From Anatilimnocola aggregata (GTDB taxonomy: Bacteria; Planctomycetota; Planctomycetia; Pirellulales; Pirellulaceae): a DNA stretch of 64,000 bases. The first letter of the stretch is position 1. Every line of letters starts with the position of its first letter. Below the pieces are notes generated by a model that was given only the letters and a program-made list of their open reading frames with translations, was not told the origin of the DNA and did not search any database. The translations under genes and the position numbers were made by a program. The stretch lies in NCBI RefSeq assembly GCF_007747655.1, contig NZ_CP036274.1:1116001-1180000 (forward strand). The letters run 5' to 3'. Shown piece by piece: positions 31,559-42,429 of this stretch.

Positions 31559-32329
31559 TCACCGACTATCGACCGTCTTCACGAAACTGCGTAACGCATT
31601 GAAGTATTCCTCTCGATTCCGCTCCAAAATTGAGTTGTGGTCGCCAACCGGAAATCGTACCAGACGTTTTTGCGAACTGGCTGCCCATTTGTAATTCCGC
31701 TCGGCGTGCGAAATCTCGACCAGCCCGTCGTTTTCAGTGTGCATCACGAGCAACGGGTTCTTGTAGCCGGCCAACTTCTGCTTGTGGTTGAACTTCCGTT
31801 TGGCCTTTGCGACTACATCGGCCTCGGTGATGTCTGAGGCGGATAAGTCGGCATAGACCAGAAATCGTTCTGCCGGATCGGCGATTCCACTTTCGAGAAT
31901 TAGACCAGCGATGCTGGGCTGTCGATGAGCGAGTTCGATGGCATACAACGAGCCAAGTGAGCGGCCAAAGGCGAGGACTTTCTCTGGTGAAAGTTCCGCA
32001 GCTTCAATTGCAGCCTCCCCGTCGCCAAGCATGGCTGCAAGTTGCGCCTTACCAGTGGAACCGCCGTATTGCCGATACTCGACGAATAGCGAATTGAGTT
32101 CGAGTTTTGCAAAATCCTCAGCCAGCCACGGCAGATAATCGGCGACCGCCTCACCGTTGCCATGAAAATAAACCACCGTGAAGGTGGCGTGGTCGATGAC
32201 CTTTCGATAACAGGCCAGTTCGGCTCCCTCAACTTGGACCATGAATGGGTCGGCAACACAGCGTGGCTGCGGAAACAAGTAACGACTGCTAATGGTCCGA
32301 TGGTCGAGGATGCTTTCGTGCGATTGCAT
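31559..32329 (-). CDS. Alpha/beta-hydrolase (serine peptidase/esterase type)
   Basis: 256 residues from the ATG at 32329 (GGGAG 8 nt upstream), in place of a longer frame. Alpha/beta-hydrolase features: VVYFHGNGEAVADY (oxyanion), nucleophile in AFGRSLGSLYAIEL (G-R-S-L-G), VMHTENDGLVE (Asp) and PVGDHNSILE (His). This is the BAAT/FrsA-like 'hydrolase_4' branch, cytoplasmic, of unknown substrate. It is separated from the hypothetical gene downstream by 110 nt. Confidence 0.8.
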   Translation of the reverse strand: MQSHESILDHRTISSRYLFPQPRCVADPFMVQVEGAELACYRKVIDHATFTVVYFHGNGEAVADYLPWLAEDFAKLELNSLFVEYRQYGGSTGKAQLAAMLGDGEAAIEAAELSPEKVLAFGRSLGSLYAIELAHRQPSIAGLILESGIADPAERFLVYADLSASDITEADVVAKAKRKFNHKQKLAGYKNPLLVMHTENDGLVEISHAERNYKWAASSQKRLVRFPVGDHNSILERNREEYFNALRSFVKTVDSR

Positions 32330-32594
32330 GGGGAACTCCCTTTCTAGACTGCCGATCAAGGCTTGGCATCTCAATCCAAACGACATGCCCGACTAAGCCT
32401 CAAAACCTTGCTGCTGGATGGGGTCACTGAGAACAAAATCTCCAATTACCTGCTCCCTCAATGACAGGTATTGTCACCTGCCGCAAACTCCGATTCAGCA
32501 GCGAATTGCGACTGCTTGCCTTTGCTGGTAGCCTGGGTGGCCCGTCTCCTTTTTCTGGGTGGCGTGACTGCCGACGACGCCACGGAATAAGCGA

Positions 32595-35165
32595 ATGCAA
32601 CAGGTACTACCGTTTAAGAATAGCTCGCCCGCTGTCCCAGCCCATAAGAAAGCGGAACGCCTCACGCTCCCCCGTTTGGAACGCAAGTTGTTCGAGGCGT
32701 GCGACATCCTTCGGGGCAACATGGATGCCTCGGAGTACAAGGAATACATCTTCGGCATGTTGTTCCTCAAGCGGCTGAGCGATCAGTTCGCCGCCGACCG
32801 GGAAAAGCTCACCGCCGAATACGAGGGCAAGGGCCTCAAGCCCGCTCTGATCGAAAAGCAACTTGACAATCCCGATAAGTATGACTTCTTCGTTCCGCTT
32901 GATGCCCGCTGGAGTGCCAAGGACGAGAAGGGCCGCAACACGGGCATTGCCCACCTGAAGACCTCGGTCGGCTCCGGGCTGAACAAGGCCCTGGCCGCTA
33001 TCGAAGACGCCAATCCCAACACTTTGCAAGACGTTCTCAAAGGGATCAATTTCAATCGCAAGGTCGGCCAGCGGTCGATGGACGACGACACCTTGGTGGC
33101 GTTCATCCAGCACTTCAACGACATCTCCCTCTCCAACGACGACTTCGAGTTCCCTGATCTGCTCGGTGCGGCCTACGAGTACCTCATCAAATACTTCGCC
33201 GACAGTGCGGGCAAAAAGGGTGGCGAGTTCTACACGCCGTCCGAAGTCGTCCGCATGATGGTTCAGGTGATCGAGCCGAAGGAAGGCATGGGCATCTACG
33301 ATCCCTGTGCCGGTTCGGGCGGCATGTTGATACAGTCGAAGCAATACGTGCAAGAAGTCGGCGGCGATTCTCGCAACCTCGAACTCGCCGGACAGGAACT
33401 CAACGGCGGCACCTGGGCCATTTGCAAGATGAACATGCTCTTGCACGGCGTCCGCAGTGCCGACGTTCGCCAAGGCGACACGATCAAGGAGCCGCAGCAT
33501 CTCGACAAGAAAGGCGAAATCCGCCGCTTCGACCGAGTGATCGCCAATCCTCCTTTTTCGCAAAACTACGTTCGCAGCGGGATGCAGTTCGCCGAACGCT
33601 TCCACACCTTCATGCCCGAGAGCGGCAAGAAGGCCGACCTGATGTTCGTGCAGCACATGGTCGCCTCACTCAAGAGCGATGGCCGCATGGCCGTGGTCAT
33701 GCCCCACGGCGTCTTGTTCCGTGGCGGCGAAGAAAAGGCGTGCCGTCAGAAGTTCATCAAAGACGGCAACCTCGAAGCGGTCATTGGCCTGCCTGCCGGT
33801 CTGTTCTACGGCACGGGGATTCCGGCCTGCGTGCTGGTCATCAACAAGAACGAGTCGGCCAAGCGAAAGAGCGTGTTGTTCATCAACGCCGACCGGGAAT
33901 ACAAGGAAGGCAAGAACCAGAATTCACTGCGGCCCGAAGACATCGAGAAGATCACCCACGTCTATCACAAACGGCTCAGTGTGCCGAAATACTCCCGTGA
34001 AGTGCCGGTCGAGGAACTGGAGCGGGAGGAATTCAATCTCAACATCCGCCGCTACGTCGATAACAGCCCGCCCCCGGAACCGCACGATGTTCGGTCACAC
34101 CTGCACGGCGGCATTCCGGTCAGCGAGATCGCCCTGCTGACTTCCTACTTCGACAACTACGCCGGGCTGCGGTCGTTGCTGTTCAAGGATCGAGATGCCA
34201 AATACAGCGACTTCGCTCCCAGTGTCGGCTCGAAGGAAAACATCAAGTCGCTCGTTGAATCGGCACCGGGCTTCCAGGCCAAACATGCTGAGTTTCACAA
34301 ATCGCTCGATGCGTGGTGGACCGGCAACGTCAAACGGCTGGAGAAGCTCCCCGAGACACAGAACGTCTTCGAGTTTCGTCGGCAGTGCATCGACGGGTTG
34401 TCGAAGGCGTTGGTTCCGCATCAGTTGCTCGACGTGTATCAGGCTCGTGGTGCCGTGGCGGCGTACATCAAGTCGCTGGATAGCGATCTCAAATCGATTG
34501 CGGCGAGTGGTTGGGGGCCGGAACTGATCCCAGACGATGAAATCCTCCAGTCCCAATTCCCCGAAGTGCTGGAGCAGATCGAGCAAAAGACGGCTCGCAT
34601 CGCCGAACTCGAAGGGTTGCTCGCCGCCGTCAGCGGTGGCGAGGAAGACGAGGGTGAAGTCGAGGTCGATGCGGAGAACGGCGTGCTGCCCAAGTCGCTC
34701 GTCAAATCGCTCAAGGAGGAGAAGAAGAACCTGGGGGGCGAGATCAAGGAAGCCAAGAAGCGAGCCAGGAACGAAGGGCGTGGTGGCGTGCCCGCCGAAG
34801 TCGCCGCCTGGGAGAAACGGATCGAGGAGATCGACGCCCAACTCGCCCGGCATGTCGCCCTGGACGACGAACTCAAGACGCTCAAGGCCCACATTCGGGA
34901 AGTGGAGAAGCAGAAGGAGTCACTGATCGCCTCTGCCCGTGCCAAGATCACCGGGGCCGAGGCGAAGAAGTTGATCCTGGCACGGTTCAAACGGCTCCTG
35001 ACCGAGCAGTTCGACGGCTACCTGCGGCAGTACCAGCGGGCGTTCATCGCCGCCGTCGAGAACCTGTGGTCCAAGTACGCCGTGACGACGAAGCAGATTC
35101 TCGCCGAGCGGGATCGGGAAGCGGCCCAACTCAACGCCTTTTTGAAGGAGTTGGGATATGAGTAA
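32595..35165 (+). CDS. hsdM: Type I restriction-modification methyltransferase subunit
   Basis: 856 residues, longer than most HsdM (~500-650). N-terminal HsdM_N helical domain (~30-170). SAM-binding [13 protein letters not shown] (~235-247) and catalytic NPPF in [14 protein letters not shown] (~318) mark the N6-adenine methyltransferase. The C-terminal ~250 residues are largely coiled coil ([36 protein letters not shown]), an extension seen in some type I systems. The stop overlaps hsdS by 8 bp. Order hsdM-hsdS-hsdR-ygjP-type indicates one operon. Confidence 0.95.
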   Translation: MQQVLPFKNSSPAVPAHKKAERLTLPRLERKLFEACDILRGNMDASEYKEYIFGMLFLKRLSDQFAADREKLTAEYEGKGLKPALIEKQLDNPDKYDFFVPLDARWSAKDEKGRNTGIAHLKTSVGSGLNKALAAIEDANPNTLQDVLKGINFNRKVGQRSMDDDTLVAFIQHFNDISLSNDDFEFPDLLGAAYEYLIKYFADSAGKKGGEFYTPSEVVRMMVQVIEPKEGMGIYDPCAGSGGMLIQSKQYVQEVGGDSRNLELAGQELNGGTWAICKMNMLLHGVRSADVRQGDTIKEPQHLDKKGEIRRFDRVIANPPFSQNYVRSGMQFAERFHTFMPESGKKADLMFVQHMVASLKSDGRMAVVMPHGVLFRGGEEKACRQKFIKDGNLEAVIGLPAGLFYGTGIPACVLVINKNESAKRKSVLFINADREYKEGKNQNSLRPEDIEKITHVYHKRLSVPKYSREVPVEELEREEFNLNIRRYVDNSPPPEPHDVRSHLHGGIPVSEIALLTSYFDNYAGLRSLLFKDRDAKYSDFAPSVGSKENIKSLVESAPGFQAKHAEFHKSLDAWWTGNVKRLEKLPETQNVFEFRRQCIDGLSKALVPHQLLDVYQARGAVAAYIKSLDSDLKSIAASGWGPELIPDDEILQSQFPEVLEQIEQKTARIAELEGLLAAVSGGEEDEGEVEVDAENGVLPKSLVKSLKEEKKNLGGEIKEAKKRARNEGRGGVPAEVAAWEKRIEEIDAQLARHVALDDELKTLKAHIREVEKQKESLIASARAKITGAEAKKLILARFKRLLTEQFDGYLRQYQRAFIAAVENLWSKYAVTTKQILAERDREAAQLNAFLKELGYE

Positions 35166-36432
35166 TTGGACGGCTTTGCGATTAGGCGATCACGCAACAA
35201 CGTATGCTGGCGGCACACCCGACCGGAGCAGGCCGGAGTTTTTCGGTGGAGTGATCCCTTGGGTCAAATCCACCGAGGTCAATCTTGGCAAAATCTACCA
35301 CACTGAGGAAACCCTTTCAGACCTGGGCTTGCGATGTTCAGCAGCAAAATGGATTCCCGAGCAAACAGTCCTCGTCGCACTTTACGGGGCAACCGCCGCC
35401 CAAATTGGTTTCCTCAAAATTAGGGCAACGGCGAATCAAGCGGTGCTTGCTATCGTTCCTGATACACAACTTGATTCGACGTTCTTGTTTTACGCACTGA
35501 CCGCAGCGAAGGCGAAAATCCTCTTTCAGGCTCAAGGCTCCGGTCAACCCAACCTGAACAAGCAGATTATTGACAGTCTTCTGCTCGATACTCCACCACT
35601 CCCCGAGCAACGCAAGATCGCTCGGATTCTGACGACGTTAGACAACCTGATCGAGAAGACCGAGGCCCTGATTGCCAAGTATCAGGCGATCAAGCAGGGG
35701 ATGATGCACGACCTGTTCACCCGTGGCGTGGACGAACACGGCCACCTGCGGCCCCCTTACGAAGAAGCCCCCGAACTCTACAAGCAGTCCGAGTTGGGTT
35801 GGATTCCGAAGGAGTGGGCGTGTGTTCGTTGTACCGAAGTGTGTCGTGAGATCGTGGTTGGCATCGTTATTCAACCCGCCAAATACTACCAGAGCGAGGG
35901 AGTGCCAGTCCTGCGGTCAGCGAACGTCCGTGAAACGGGGATCGTCGGCACTGATTTGGTGTTCATGTCCGACGAATCAAATCGCCTCCTCGCTAAGAGC
36001 ATGTTGCGGACAGGCGATGTAGTAACGGTGCGGACGGGCTATCCGGGTACATCGTGCGTCGTCTCTCCTGAATACGACGGATCAAATTGCGTTGACATCA
36101 TCATTTCACGCCCTGGCCCAAAAGTCAGGTCGCAGTTTCTTGCAACATGGATCAATTCCGACTCAGGAAAGAACCAAGTTCTGCGTAAACAGGGCGGATT
36201 GGCACAACAACACTTCAATGTTGGCGAGCTTAAAGACCTTCTCCTTGTCTTGCCGTCCTTAGACGAACAGGCAGTGATTGAATCAGTTCTGCATACACAG
36301 AAATCGGAGATTCAGACGGGGGAGAGACACCGGGACAAGCTGCATTTGCTGAAAACCGGCCTCATGCAAGACCTGTTCACCGGCAAGGTCCGGATGAAGG
36401 TGGACGAAGCCGAGGAGGTCACTCGTGTCTGA
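35158..36432 (+). CDS. hsdS: Type I restriction-modification specificity subunit
   Basis: 424 residues with two target-recognition domains. The first is [20 protein letters not shown]-type at the start; the second begins near [12 protein letters not shown] (~218). Each is followed by a conserved helical spacer: [21 protein letters not shown] with [20 protein letters not shown], and [15 protein letters not shown] with [15 protein letters not shown]. The two half-repeats set the bipartite target sequence, which cannot be deduced here. It overlaps hsdM and hsdR by 8 bp each. Confidence 0.95.
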   Translation: MSNWTALRLGDHATTYAGGTPDRSRPEFFGGVIPWVKSTEVNLGKIYHTEETLSDLGLRCSAAKWIPEQTVLVALYGATAAQIGFLKIRATANQAVLAIVPDTQLDSTFLFYALTAAKAKILFQAQGSGQPNLNKQIIDSLLLDTPPLPEQRKIARILTTLDNLIEKTEALIAKYQAIKQGMMHDLFTRGVDEHGHLRPPYEEAPELYKQSELGWIPKEWACVRCTEVCREIVVGIVIQPAKYYQSEGVPVLRSANVRETGIVGTDLVFMSDESNRLLAKSMLRTGDVVTVRTGYPGTSCVVSPEYDGSNCVDIIISRPGPKVRSQFLATWINSDSGKNQVLRKQGGLAQQHFNVGELKDLLLVLPSLDEQAVIESVLHTQKSEIQTGERHRDKLHLLKTGLMQDLFTGKVRMKVDEAEEVTRV

Positions 36433-39400
36433 ATACTCCTTCGTCGAAAAGCCGTTCCTCGATCAACTCCACGCCCTCGCCTGGACGGTGATCGACCAGG
36501 GGCCGGGCATTCCCACCGACCCGACCAAGAGCCTGCGGGCCAGCTTTCGGGAAGTGACCCTGCGGGATGTGTTCAACCAAGCCGTTCGTGCCATCAACAC
36601 CACCGCCGATGGCCGAACGTGGCTTACGGACAAGCAACTCGACGACCTGCACGACGATCTGTTCAGTCACTCGGGCCGCAGCTTGGTCGAGAACAATGAA
36701 GCCGTTCTCAAACTGCTGTTCCGCTCCCAGGTCGATGCCAACGAATGGACCGGCGAGCAGTATCCGAACGTCAAGCTGATCGACTTCGAGCATCCCGACC
36801 GCAACCAGTTTCACGCCGTCAACCAGTTTCGCATCGACACACCGGGGGCTGGTAGGGGCTTCATCATCCCCGACATCGTGCTGTTCGTGAACGGCTTGCC
36901 GTTGGCCGTGATCGAGTGCAAGGAAGCCAATGTCTTCACGTCGAACCCGATGTTCGAGGCGTTCCAGCAGTTGATGCGGTACAGCAATCAACGGGAGGAA
37001 ACGAAGCAATCGGGTTTGAGAGAAGGCGAGCCGAGGCTGTTCTTTACGAATCAATTGCTGATCCGCACCAGCGGCGAGCAGGCCGATATCGGTACCATCA
37101 CTTCGACCGACGAGGAGTTCTTCTTCCCCTGGCGGGACATTTATCCCGAGAAGTATCGCACCTTCACCCCACCGCTAGGCAAAGTGCGGCCCCAGGAAAC
37201 ACTGATCCAGGGCGTGCTGCCTAAGGAAACGCTACTCGACCTGATTCGCACCTGCTCGATCTTCATGGATGTCGGCAAGGTGCGGGCCAAAGTGGTGGCT
37301 CGTTATCAGCAGTACCGGGCCGTGTGCAAGATCATCGACCGACTTCGCAAGGGCAAAACGCCTAACGACCGCTCCGGCGTCATCTGGCACACCCAGGGAT
37401 CGGGCAAGTCGCTCACGATGGTCTTCGTGATCCGCAAGCTACGAATGTGCGACGACCTCAAGGATTACAAGGTTTGCCTCGTCAACGACCGCACCGATCT
37501 GGAAGTCCAGCTTGGGGACACGGCGGCACTGACCGGCGAAAAGGTCACTTTCATCACTAGTTCGTATGACCTGAAGCAGAAGCTCGCCACAGAATCGTCG
37601 AACTTAAACATGGTGATGCTGCACAAGTTCAACGAGAACCAGAATCGGAACGTGTCGGATTATCTACAAGACGTGATCGACTTGCCGAAATACGAGTCGT
37701 TCGGGTTGGTAAATGCATCAGAGCGAATCCTACTGATGATCGACGAGGCCCACCGCTCGCAGTCCGGCGACCTGGGCGACAACCTTTTCGAGGCGTTTCC
37801 CCAGGCCACAAGACTCGCCTTCACCGGCACGCCGTTGATCGTGGTCAAGGATCAGCAGAAAACTATCGAGCGGTTCGGCAGGTACATCGACAAATACCGT
37901 CTGCAAGATGCGGTCGACGATGGCGTTACCGTACAGATTCTCTATGAGGGCAAGACGGCGGATTCTGCCATCTCGCACAAAGCGGCATTTGATCAAAAGG
38001 TAAATGATCTGGCTGCGCAACATGTCGCCAGCCAGATGCGGAAGGCTGAGAATGTGGAGACACTACGGCAAATCGCTAACCGGGAGAACCGCAAGTTCGA
38101 CGACTTGATGAAAGAGCGAACCGCTGAGGAAATCTTAGCGCTCAAAAAGAAGTGGGGAACCAGTGACGACTTGTTCGAGGCCGAGCCACGGATCAAAGAG
38201 ATCGCCAGCGACCTCGTGGGCCATTACATTGCCAACATCCTGCCCAACGGGTTCAAGGCCCAGGTGGTTTGCTCGTCGAAGTTGGCAGCCGTGCGGTACA
38301 AGAAGTTCATCGACGAGGCCGTGGCCGAGCGATTAGCTACCGAGGAAGGCAAACCGATCTGGGCGGGCAAGCCCGAAGACCTCCCCGAGGATCGGCGGGC
38401 CAGCTATCGGGATGAAGAACTTTGCAAACGGATCGGGTTCTTGAAGTCGGTGGTTGTAGTTTCTTCGGAGGGAACCAATGAACGGGCAATCATCACTCAG
38501 GCCCGCAAACATGCGATTGAGTCCAACGCCGTTGAGAACTTCAAGAAGAAGTTCGACTACATCGAACCGGACAAGGCCAACACGGGCATTGCTTTCCTGG
38601 TTGTCTGCGACATGCTGCTAACCGGCTTTGATGCTCCGATTGAACAGGTGATGTACATCGACAAGCGGGTGAAGGATCACAACCTGCTGCAAACTATCGC
38701 CCGAGTTAATCGGATCGCTAAAGGCAAGACACGGGGCTACATCGTCGATTACATCGGGTTGACCGACCACTTGAAGAGCGCCCTGTCAATCTACGCTGCT
38801 GACGATCAGAAAGATGTCGAAAGCACATTGACTGACATCACCGGTGAATTGCCTGTGCTGGAAACCCGCTATCGGCGATTGTTGAATCTGTTCGTAGATA
38901 ACGGCGTTGTGGAGATCGGGGATTTCGTTCAGCAGCAAATCAAGAATACAGCCCACGAATTGGCTGTGCTGGAGAAGGCGATTCGGTGCATGGAAGACTT
39001 GGCTCAGCGGGCCAACTTCGAGGTCTTCTTAAAGAAGTTCTTGCAGAGCATGGACATCATCCTGCCCAATGCCGAAGCGTTCCCTTACCGGATACCCGCC
39101 AAGCGATTCGGCTTCCTGCTGGTGAAGATCAAGGAACGCTACAAGGACGATTCGCTGAGCATCTCCGGTGCCGGTGAGAAGGTGCGGAAGCTGATCGACG
39201 AACATCTGGTCAGCCTGGGAATCAATCCCAAGATTCCTCCGGTCGAATTGCTGTCGCCAAACTTCGTGAAGCAGTTGGACAAGAACACCACACCACAGGC
39301 CAAGGCCAGCGAGATGGAGCATGCGATCCGCAAGCACTGCAAAGTTCATTTCGACGAAGACCCTGTGCTGTACGAATCGCTGAGCGAGAAATTGGAGGCG

Positions 39401-39802
39401 TTGATCAAACAGTACAAGGACAATTGGGACTTGCTCAGCCAGCATCTTTTCGATCTACGAAAAGATGCGGAGGCCGGGCGAAAGGATGATCCCCAGGGCG
39501 TGAGCAAGAAGGCGGCACCGTTCTATGATTTGATCGGCAAGATCGCCTTCGGTAGAACCGGAATTTCGCAGGAACACGGCGAACAGGCCAAGCAACTGGT
39601 GATCGCCCTGCTGAGCAAGTTGAACCGTACGATTGGAATCGTAAATTTCTGGGGCAATCCGCCCGAAGTGGCGAAGTTGCGTGGTGAATTGTCCGACTTG
39701 CTCTTGTTCTCGGGCATCGATGCCATTGCCGATAAAAGCGACAAGATCGTGACCGAGATCACTGCCCTTGCGAAAGTTCGAGAGAAGGACATTCTCGAAT
39801 GA
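36425..39802 (+). CDS. hsdR: Type I restriction endonuclease motor subunit
   Basis: 1125 residues from a GTG overlapping the hsdS stop. The N-terminal nuclease core is visible as DIVLFVNGLPLAVIECKEA (PD-ExK). The SF2 translocase follows: Walker A in HTQGSGKSLTM (~325), DEAH box in LMIDEAHRSQ (~440), FTGTPL (motif III), and later DMLLTGFDAPIEQVMYIDK and QTIARVNRIAKGK (motifs V-VI). A long helical C-terminal region would bind the methylase. All key motifs look intact, so the system is probably functional. Confidence 0.95.
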   Translation: MSEYSFVEKPFLDQLHALAWTVIDQGPGIPTDPTKSLRASFREVTLRDVFNQAVRAINTTADGRTWLTDKQLDDLHDDLFSHSGRSLVENNEAVLKLLFRSQVDANEWTGEQYPNVKLIDFEHPDRNQFHAVNQFRIDTPGAGRGFIIPDIVLFVNGLPLAVIECKEANVFTSNPMFEAFQQLMRYSNQREETKQSGLREGEPRLFFTNQLLIRTSGEQADIGTITSTDEEFFFPWRDIYPEKYRTFTPPLGKVRPQETLIQGVLPKETLLDLIRTCSIFMDVGKVRAKVVARYQQYRAVCKIIDRLRKGKTPNDRSGVIWHTQGSGKSLTMVFVIRKLRMCDDLKDYKVCLVNDRTDLEVQLGDTAALTGEKVTFITSSYDLKQKLATESSNLNMVMLHKFNENQNRNVSDYLQDVIDLPKYESFGLVNASERILLMIDEAHRSQSGDLGDNLFEAFPQATRLAFTGTPLIVVKDQQKTIERFGRYIDKYRLQDAVDDGVTVQILYEGKTADSAISHKAAFDQKVNDLAAQHVASQMRKAENVETLRQIANRENRKFDDLMKERTAEEILALKKKWGTSDDLFEAEPRIKEIASDLVGHYIANILPNGFKAQVVCSSKLAAVRYKKFIDEAVAERLATEEGKPIWAGKPEDLPEDRRASYRDEELCKRIGFLKSVVVVSSEGTNERAIITQARKHAIESNAVENFKKKFDYIEPDKANTGIAFLVVCDMLLTGFDAPIEQVMYIDKRVKDHNLLQTIARVNRIAKGKTRGYIVDYIGLTDHLKSALSIYAADDQKDVESTLTDITGELPVLETRYRRLLNLFVDNGVVEIGDFVQQQIKNTAHELAVLEKAIRCMEDLAQRANFEVFLKKFLQSMDIILPNAEAFPYRIPAKRFGFLLVKIKERYKDDSLSISGAGEKVRKLIDEHLVSLGINPKIPPVELLSPNFVKQLDKNTTPQAKASEMEHAIRKHCKVHFDEDPVLYESLSEKLEALIKQYKDNWDLLSQHLFDLRKDAEAGRKDDPQGVSKKAAPFYDLIGKIAFGRTGISQEHGEQAKQLVIALLSKLNRTIGIVNFWGNPPEVAKLRGELSDLLLFSGIDAIADKSDKIVTEITALAKVREKDILE

Positions 39803-40491
39803 ATCGCACTTATCGTGATATCCGTTACACGCTCAAGCGAAGCAAACGTAAGACCGCCAGTATTTACGTAGAGCGAGATGGAAACATTACGCTCATCGCT
39901 CCCGAGGACTTGTCTGTCCAGCAAATTGAAAAGGTGCTGGAGGAGAAACGCCGCTGGATTTACAAGAACTTGGCCGAGTGGCATGACCTAAATGCCACTC
40001 GCATCGAACGGCAGTTCGTGAACGGCGAAGGTTTCTTGTATCTTGGTCGGTCCTATCGGTTGAAGCTCGTGCCGAAGCAGGAGGAACCGTTGCTGCTCAA
40101 GGACGGCTATTTTTGCTTGCGAGCCGAACTGCGACCTGCGACCAAGGCCGTTGCGGCCTTTCGGGATTTCTACCGGGACAAAGGGCTAGTGCGGATCAAT
40201 GAGCGGGTGGACTTATTCAAGGCCCGGATGGATGTCGAGCCGAAGTCCGTCAAGATTCTTGATCTCAAGCACCGTTGGGCGTCGTGGACACCGGGCGGCA
40301 ATCTCAATTTTCATTGGAAGTGCATGATGTCACCGGCAAAGATTCTCGATTACATCGTGGTCCATGAACTCGCTCACCTAATCGTCCCAGACCACTCAGC
40401 GAAGTTCTGGAACGAGGTCGATAAGCTCCTGCCCGATTTTTCCGAACGGAAAGAATGGCTGAGAGTGCATGGGGCGGGGATGGATTTATGA
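39799..40491 (+). CDS. YgjP/SprT-type (M48-like, DUF45) metallopeptidase
   Basis: 230 residues. The zinc motif HELAHLIVPDHSAKFW has the HExxH core and a third His, after the family block LGRSYRLKLVP and LKHRWASWTPGGNLNFHWK. The DUF45 family is very often the last gene of type I R-M operons; its role there is unknown. The start overlaps hsdR by 4 bp (ATGA). Confidence 0.9.
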   Translation: MNRTYRDIRYTLKRSKRKTASIYVERDGNITLIAPEDLSVQQIEKVLEEKRRWIYKNLAEWHDLNATRIERQFVNGEGFLYLGRSYRLKLVPKQEEPLLLKDGYFCLRAELRPATKAVAAFRDFYRDKGLVRINERVDLFKARMDVEPKSVKILDLKHRWASWTPGGNLNFHWKCMMSPAKILDYIVVHELAHLIVPDHSAKFWNEVDKLLPDFSERKEWLRVHGAGMDL

Positions 40492-40649
40492 CTCGTTAGC
40501 CTGCTTACGCAGGAGGACTCGGTGGAATACACCACTTACGTGCAGGTGAATGTGCGACGTGACCGCAGAGGAACGCCACATGGCAAAACAAGAATTCCTC
40601 CGATTCCCCGTTGTTTCCGCTGGTGCCGAGTTTCTCGTCATGGGCTAAC

Positions 40650-41675
40650 CTATACCGAATTGCCACTAGCCCGTTCCTCCACGTCTATCGTTTCAAGGAT
40701 CAACCGAAATGTCTCCTCAATCTCTGAGCGAAATTCGGGCTGGGGACAAGCTGCCCCTGGGGGCCTTTGTCGAACAATCTTAAATTGTCGGTGCCAAGTC
40801 GAATCGGGGTCTACGATAACTGCATCGGGAGCATCTCCAAATTGGTCGGCGGTAATGTCTACGCAGACCCCATCCTTTGTGAGCCAAGCATGGTGGGTAC
40901 GGTCGCCCCGAAGACCGGAAACGTAAGTCCAACCGGAGAATCCCTTTGATTCAAGAAATCGCCCTAAGAGGTCGCTTGTTTCGCTGCAAGAGCCGACAGG
41001 AAAATCCGTGAATGCGATGCAGGTCAGCCTCAGCTTGCAGCGCTCAATGGCCGAGCGGAAGGCCAACGCCAGTGACTTTACTTGTTCAAGCTCGTCATTT
41101 TCCATTTTCAGAATGCCTCGACCTTTTGGCAAACACCCATTTACCTTCCTTTCAACCCCAGCGAACGCATCCTTGAAGATGCAAAGAAAATCCTCGGCCT
41201 GATACGGCTCCAGCGCCCGAACCGGCTTCGGCAGCTTCTCCATTTCGACCGTGCCACCCTTGGTCATTACACCCAGCGCCTTGCAGCCCTTCTTCGTCCC
41301 GGCATGGAGATAGACGACTTCGGGCCAGAGGTCCAAATGCGCCCCTAACCGAAGTGATGTGTCGTAAACGGCCAGGACACCGAAGCGGTCGATGCTGCTA
41401 GTTCGATTCTCGACCAGCGTGTGCAGATCGTCGAACGACTTACAGGCCATGATCTCGTCGGCGTGGCGTTGAAGCACTTTGCGGGCTTGCTCCAGCTTCT
41501 CCTTGCCGACGAGATGCTGGTGGCCGTGGATTTTGCCGTCCTTTCCGTGGCAGGCGAATCGAATGGCGTCTTCAAGGGATTGGAGTTCTGTGAAGTAGTC
41601 GAGGTAGGTAGCGATTCGAGGGCCGTGCTTGCGGCGGTAGATGGCGACCAGGGTGGAGAGGGATTGCTTGCTCAT
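40650..41675 (-). CDS. Two-domain protein with transglutaminase/papain-like C-terminal domain
   Basis: 341 residues. Residues 1-~150 form a domain recognised only by pattern: LEDAIRFAC, GKIHGHQHLVG, FDDLHTLVEN, FGVLAVYDTSLRLGAHL and VVYLHAGTKKGCKALG. Similar N-domains occur in uncharacterised proteins. Residues ~215-300 hold a plausible Cys-His-Asp triad in transglutaminase-like order: Cys in FPVGSCSETSDLLGRFL, His in THHAWLTKDG, Asp in VCVDITADQFGD. It could be a cysteine protease or a toxin-type enzyme, with the N-domain giving specificity (inference). It begins 9 nt after the DUF2726 gene, in the same operon. Confidence 0.6.
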   Translation of the reverse strand: MSKQSLSTLVAIYRRKHGPRIATYLDYFTELQSLEDAIRFACHGKDGKIHGHQHLVGKEKLEQARKVLQRHADEIMACKSFDDLHTLVENRTSSIDRFGVLAVYDTSLRLGAHLDLWPEVVYLHAGTKKGCKALGVMTKGGTVEMEKLPKPVRALEPYQAEDFLCIFKDAFAGVERKVNGCLPKGRGILKMENDELEQVKSLALAFRSAIERCKLRLTCIAFTDFPVGSCSETSDLLGRFLESKGFSGWTYVSGLRGDRTHHAWLTKDGVCVDITADQFGDAPDAVIVDPDSTWHRQFKIVRQRPPGAACPQPEFRSEIEETFRLILETIDVEERASGNSV

Positions 41676-41684
41676 GGGATTCGC

Positions 41685-42338
41685 CTAAAGGCTCTGCACG
41701 ATCTCTCTGCACTTCGGATAGTTCGGGCAACCAAAGAATGACTGGCCCGCACTCTGCCCTTTCTTTGCCACTCGCTCCACCATTAATACGCCGCACTTCG
41801 GGCAGGCCGGTGGTCCCGATGACTGGACATCAGGCGGCAACGAGTTTGCCACCGGGCCGCTCAGGTGCGGCTCGATGAACGCCAACAATGCAGCCGGGCT
41901 GTAGGCCGACTTCGCCGGAACTCGAACAAGTGGTAGTCCAGCGACCTCGAATACTTCATCGACAAACTCATCCCGCTCCTGCCGATCACGTCGAGCATGG
42001 CTGGAGTCGTCGAGTTCGACCCCACATCGAGGCTTCATGGTCATTGGATCGCAGAGCAAGAAATCGACGTGCTTCCGGTCGATCTTGTTTCGATAACTCT
42101 GGTTCTCATTGGGTCGCACGACGAAAAAGATGTCGGCAATACTCACCTTGGGACACACCACGGCTCGATTGCCGAGGGCCGTTGCCAAAACCCGATAGAA
42201 CGAAAGCTCGGCTGCTGAGAGAAAGTCGTCACGCTGGCGGTAGGGCAGTTCGACACTGACCTTTGCGGGACCACCGAGGCTGATCCCAAAGAGACTCAAG
42301 ATCGCTGCCAAGCAGCCTTTGGGTTCGGCGTCAGTCAT
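41685..42338 (-). CDS. DUF2726 (nuclease-fold) protein with topoisomerase-type zinc finger
   Basis: 217 residues. The DUF2726 core (~38-160) has LSAAELSFYRVLATAL, VCPKVSIADIF and HVDFLLCDPMTMKPRCGVELDDSSH, then RDEFVDEVFEVAGLPLVRVP. This is a PD-(D/E)xK-like fold seen in DNA-processing proteins. The C-terminal CPKCGVLMVERVAKKG...FFGCPNYPKCREI is a topoisomerase-I-type C4 zinc finger. Together they suggest nucleic-acid binding or cleavage. It is co-transcribed with the transglutaminase-like gene. Confidence 0.85.
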   Translation of the reverse strand: MTDAEPKGCLAAILSLFGISLGGPAKVSVELPYRQRDDFLSAAELSFYRVLATALGNRAVVCPKVSIADIFFVVRPNENQSYRNKIDRKHVDFLLCDPMTMKPRCGVELDDSSHARRDRQERDEFVDEVFEVAGLPLVRVPAKSAYSPAALLAFIEPHLSGPVANSLPPDVQSSGPPACPKCGVLMVERVAKKGQSAGQSFFGCPNYPKCREIVQSL

Positions 42339-42429
42339 GGGCTGCCCAGATTGTGCGTTCGTTGTTCAGTCAGGGACTCGATTCTACAGAGAGAATTTGG
42401 CGGAGTAGAATACGCAATTGCGACCCAAC

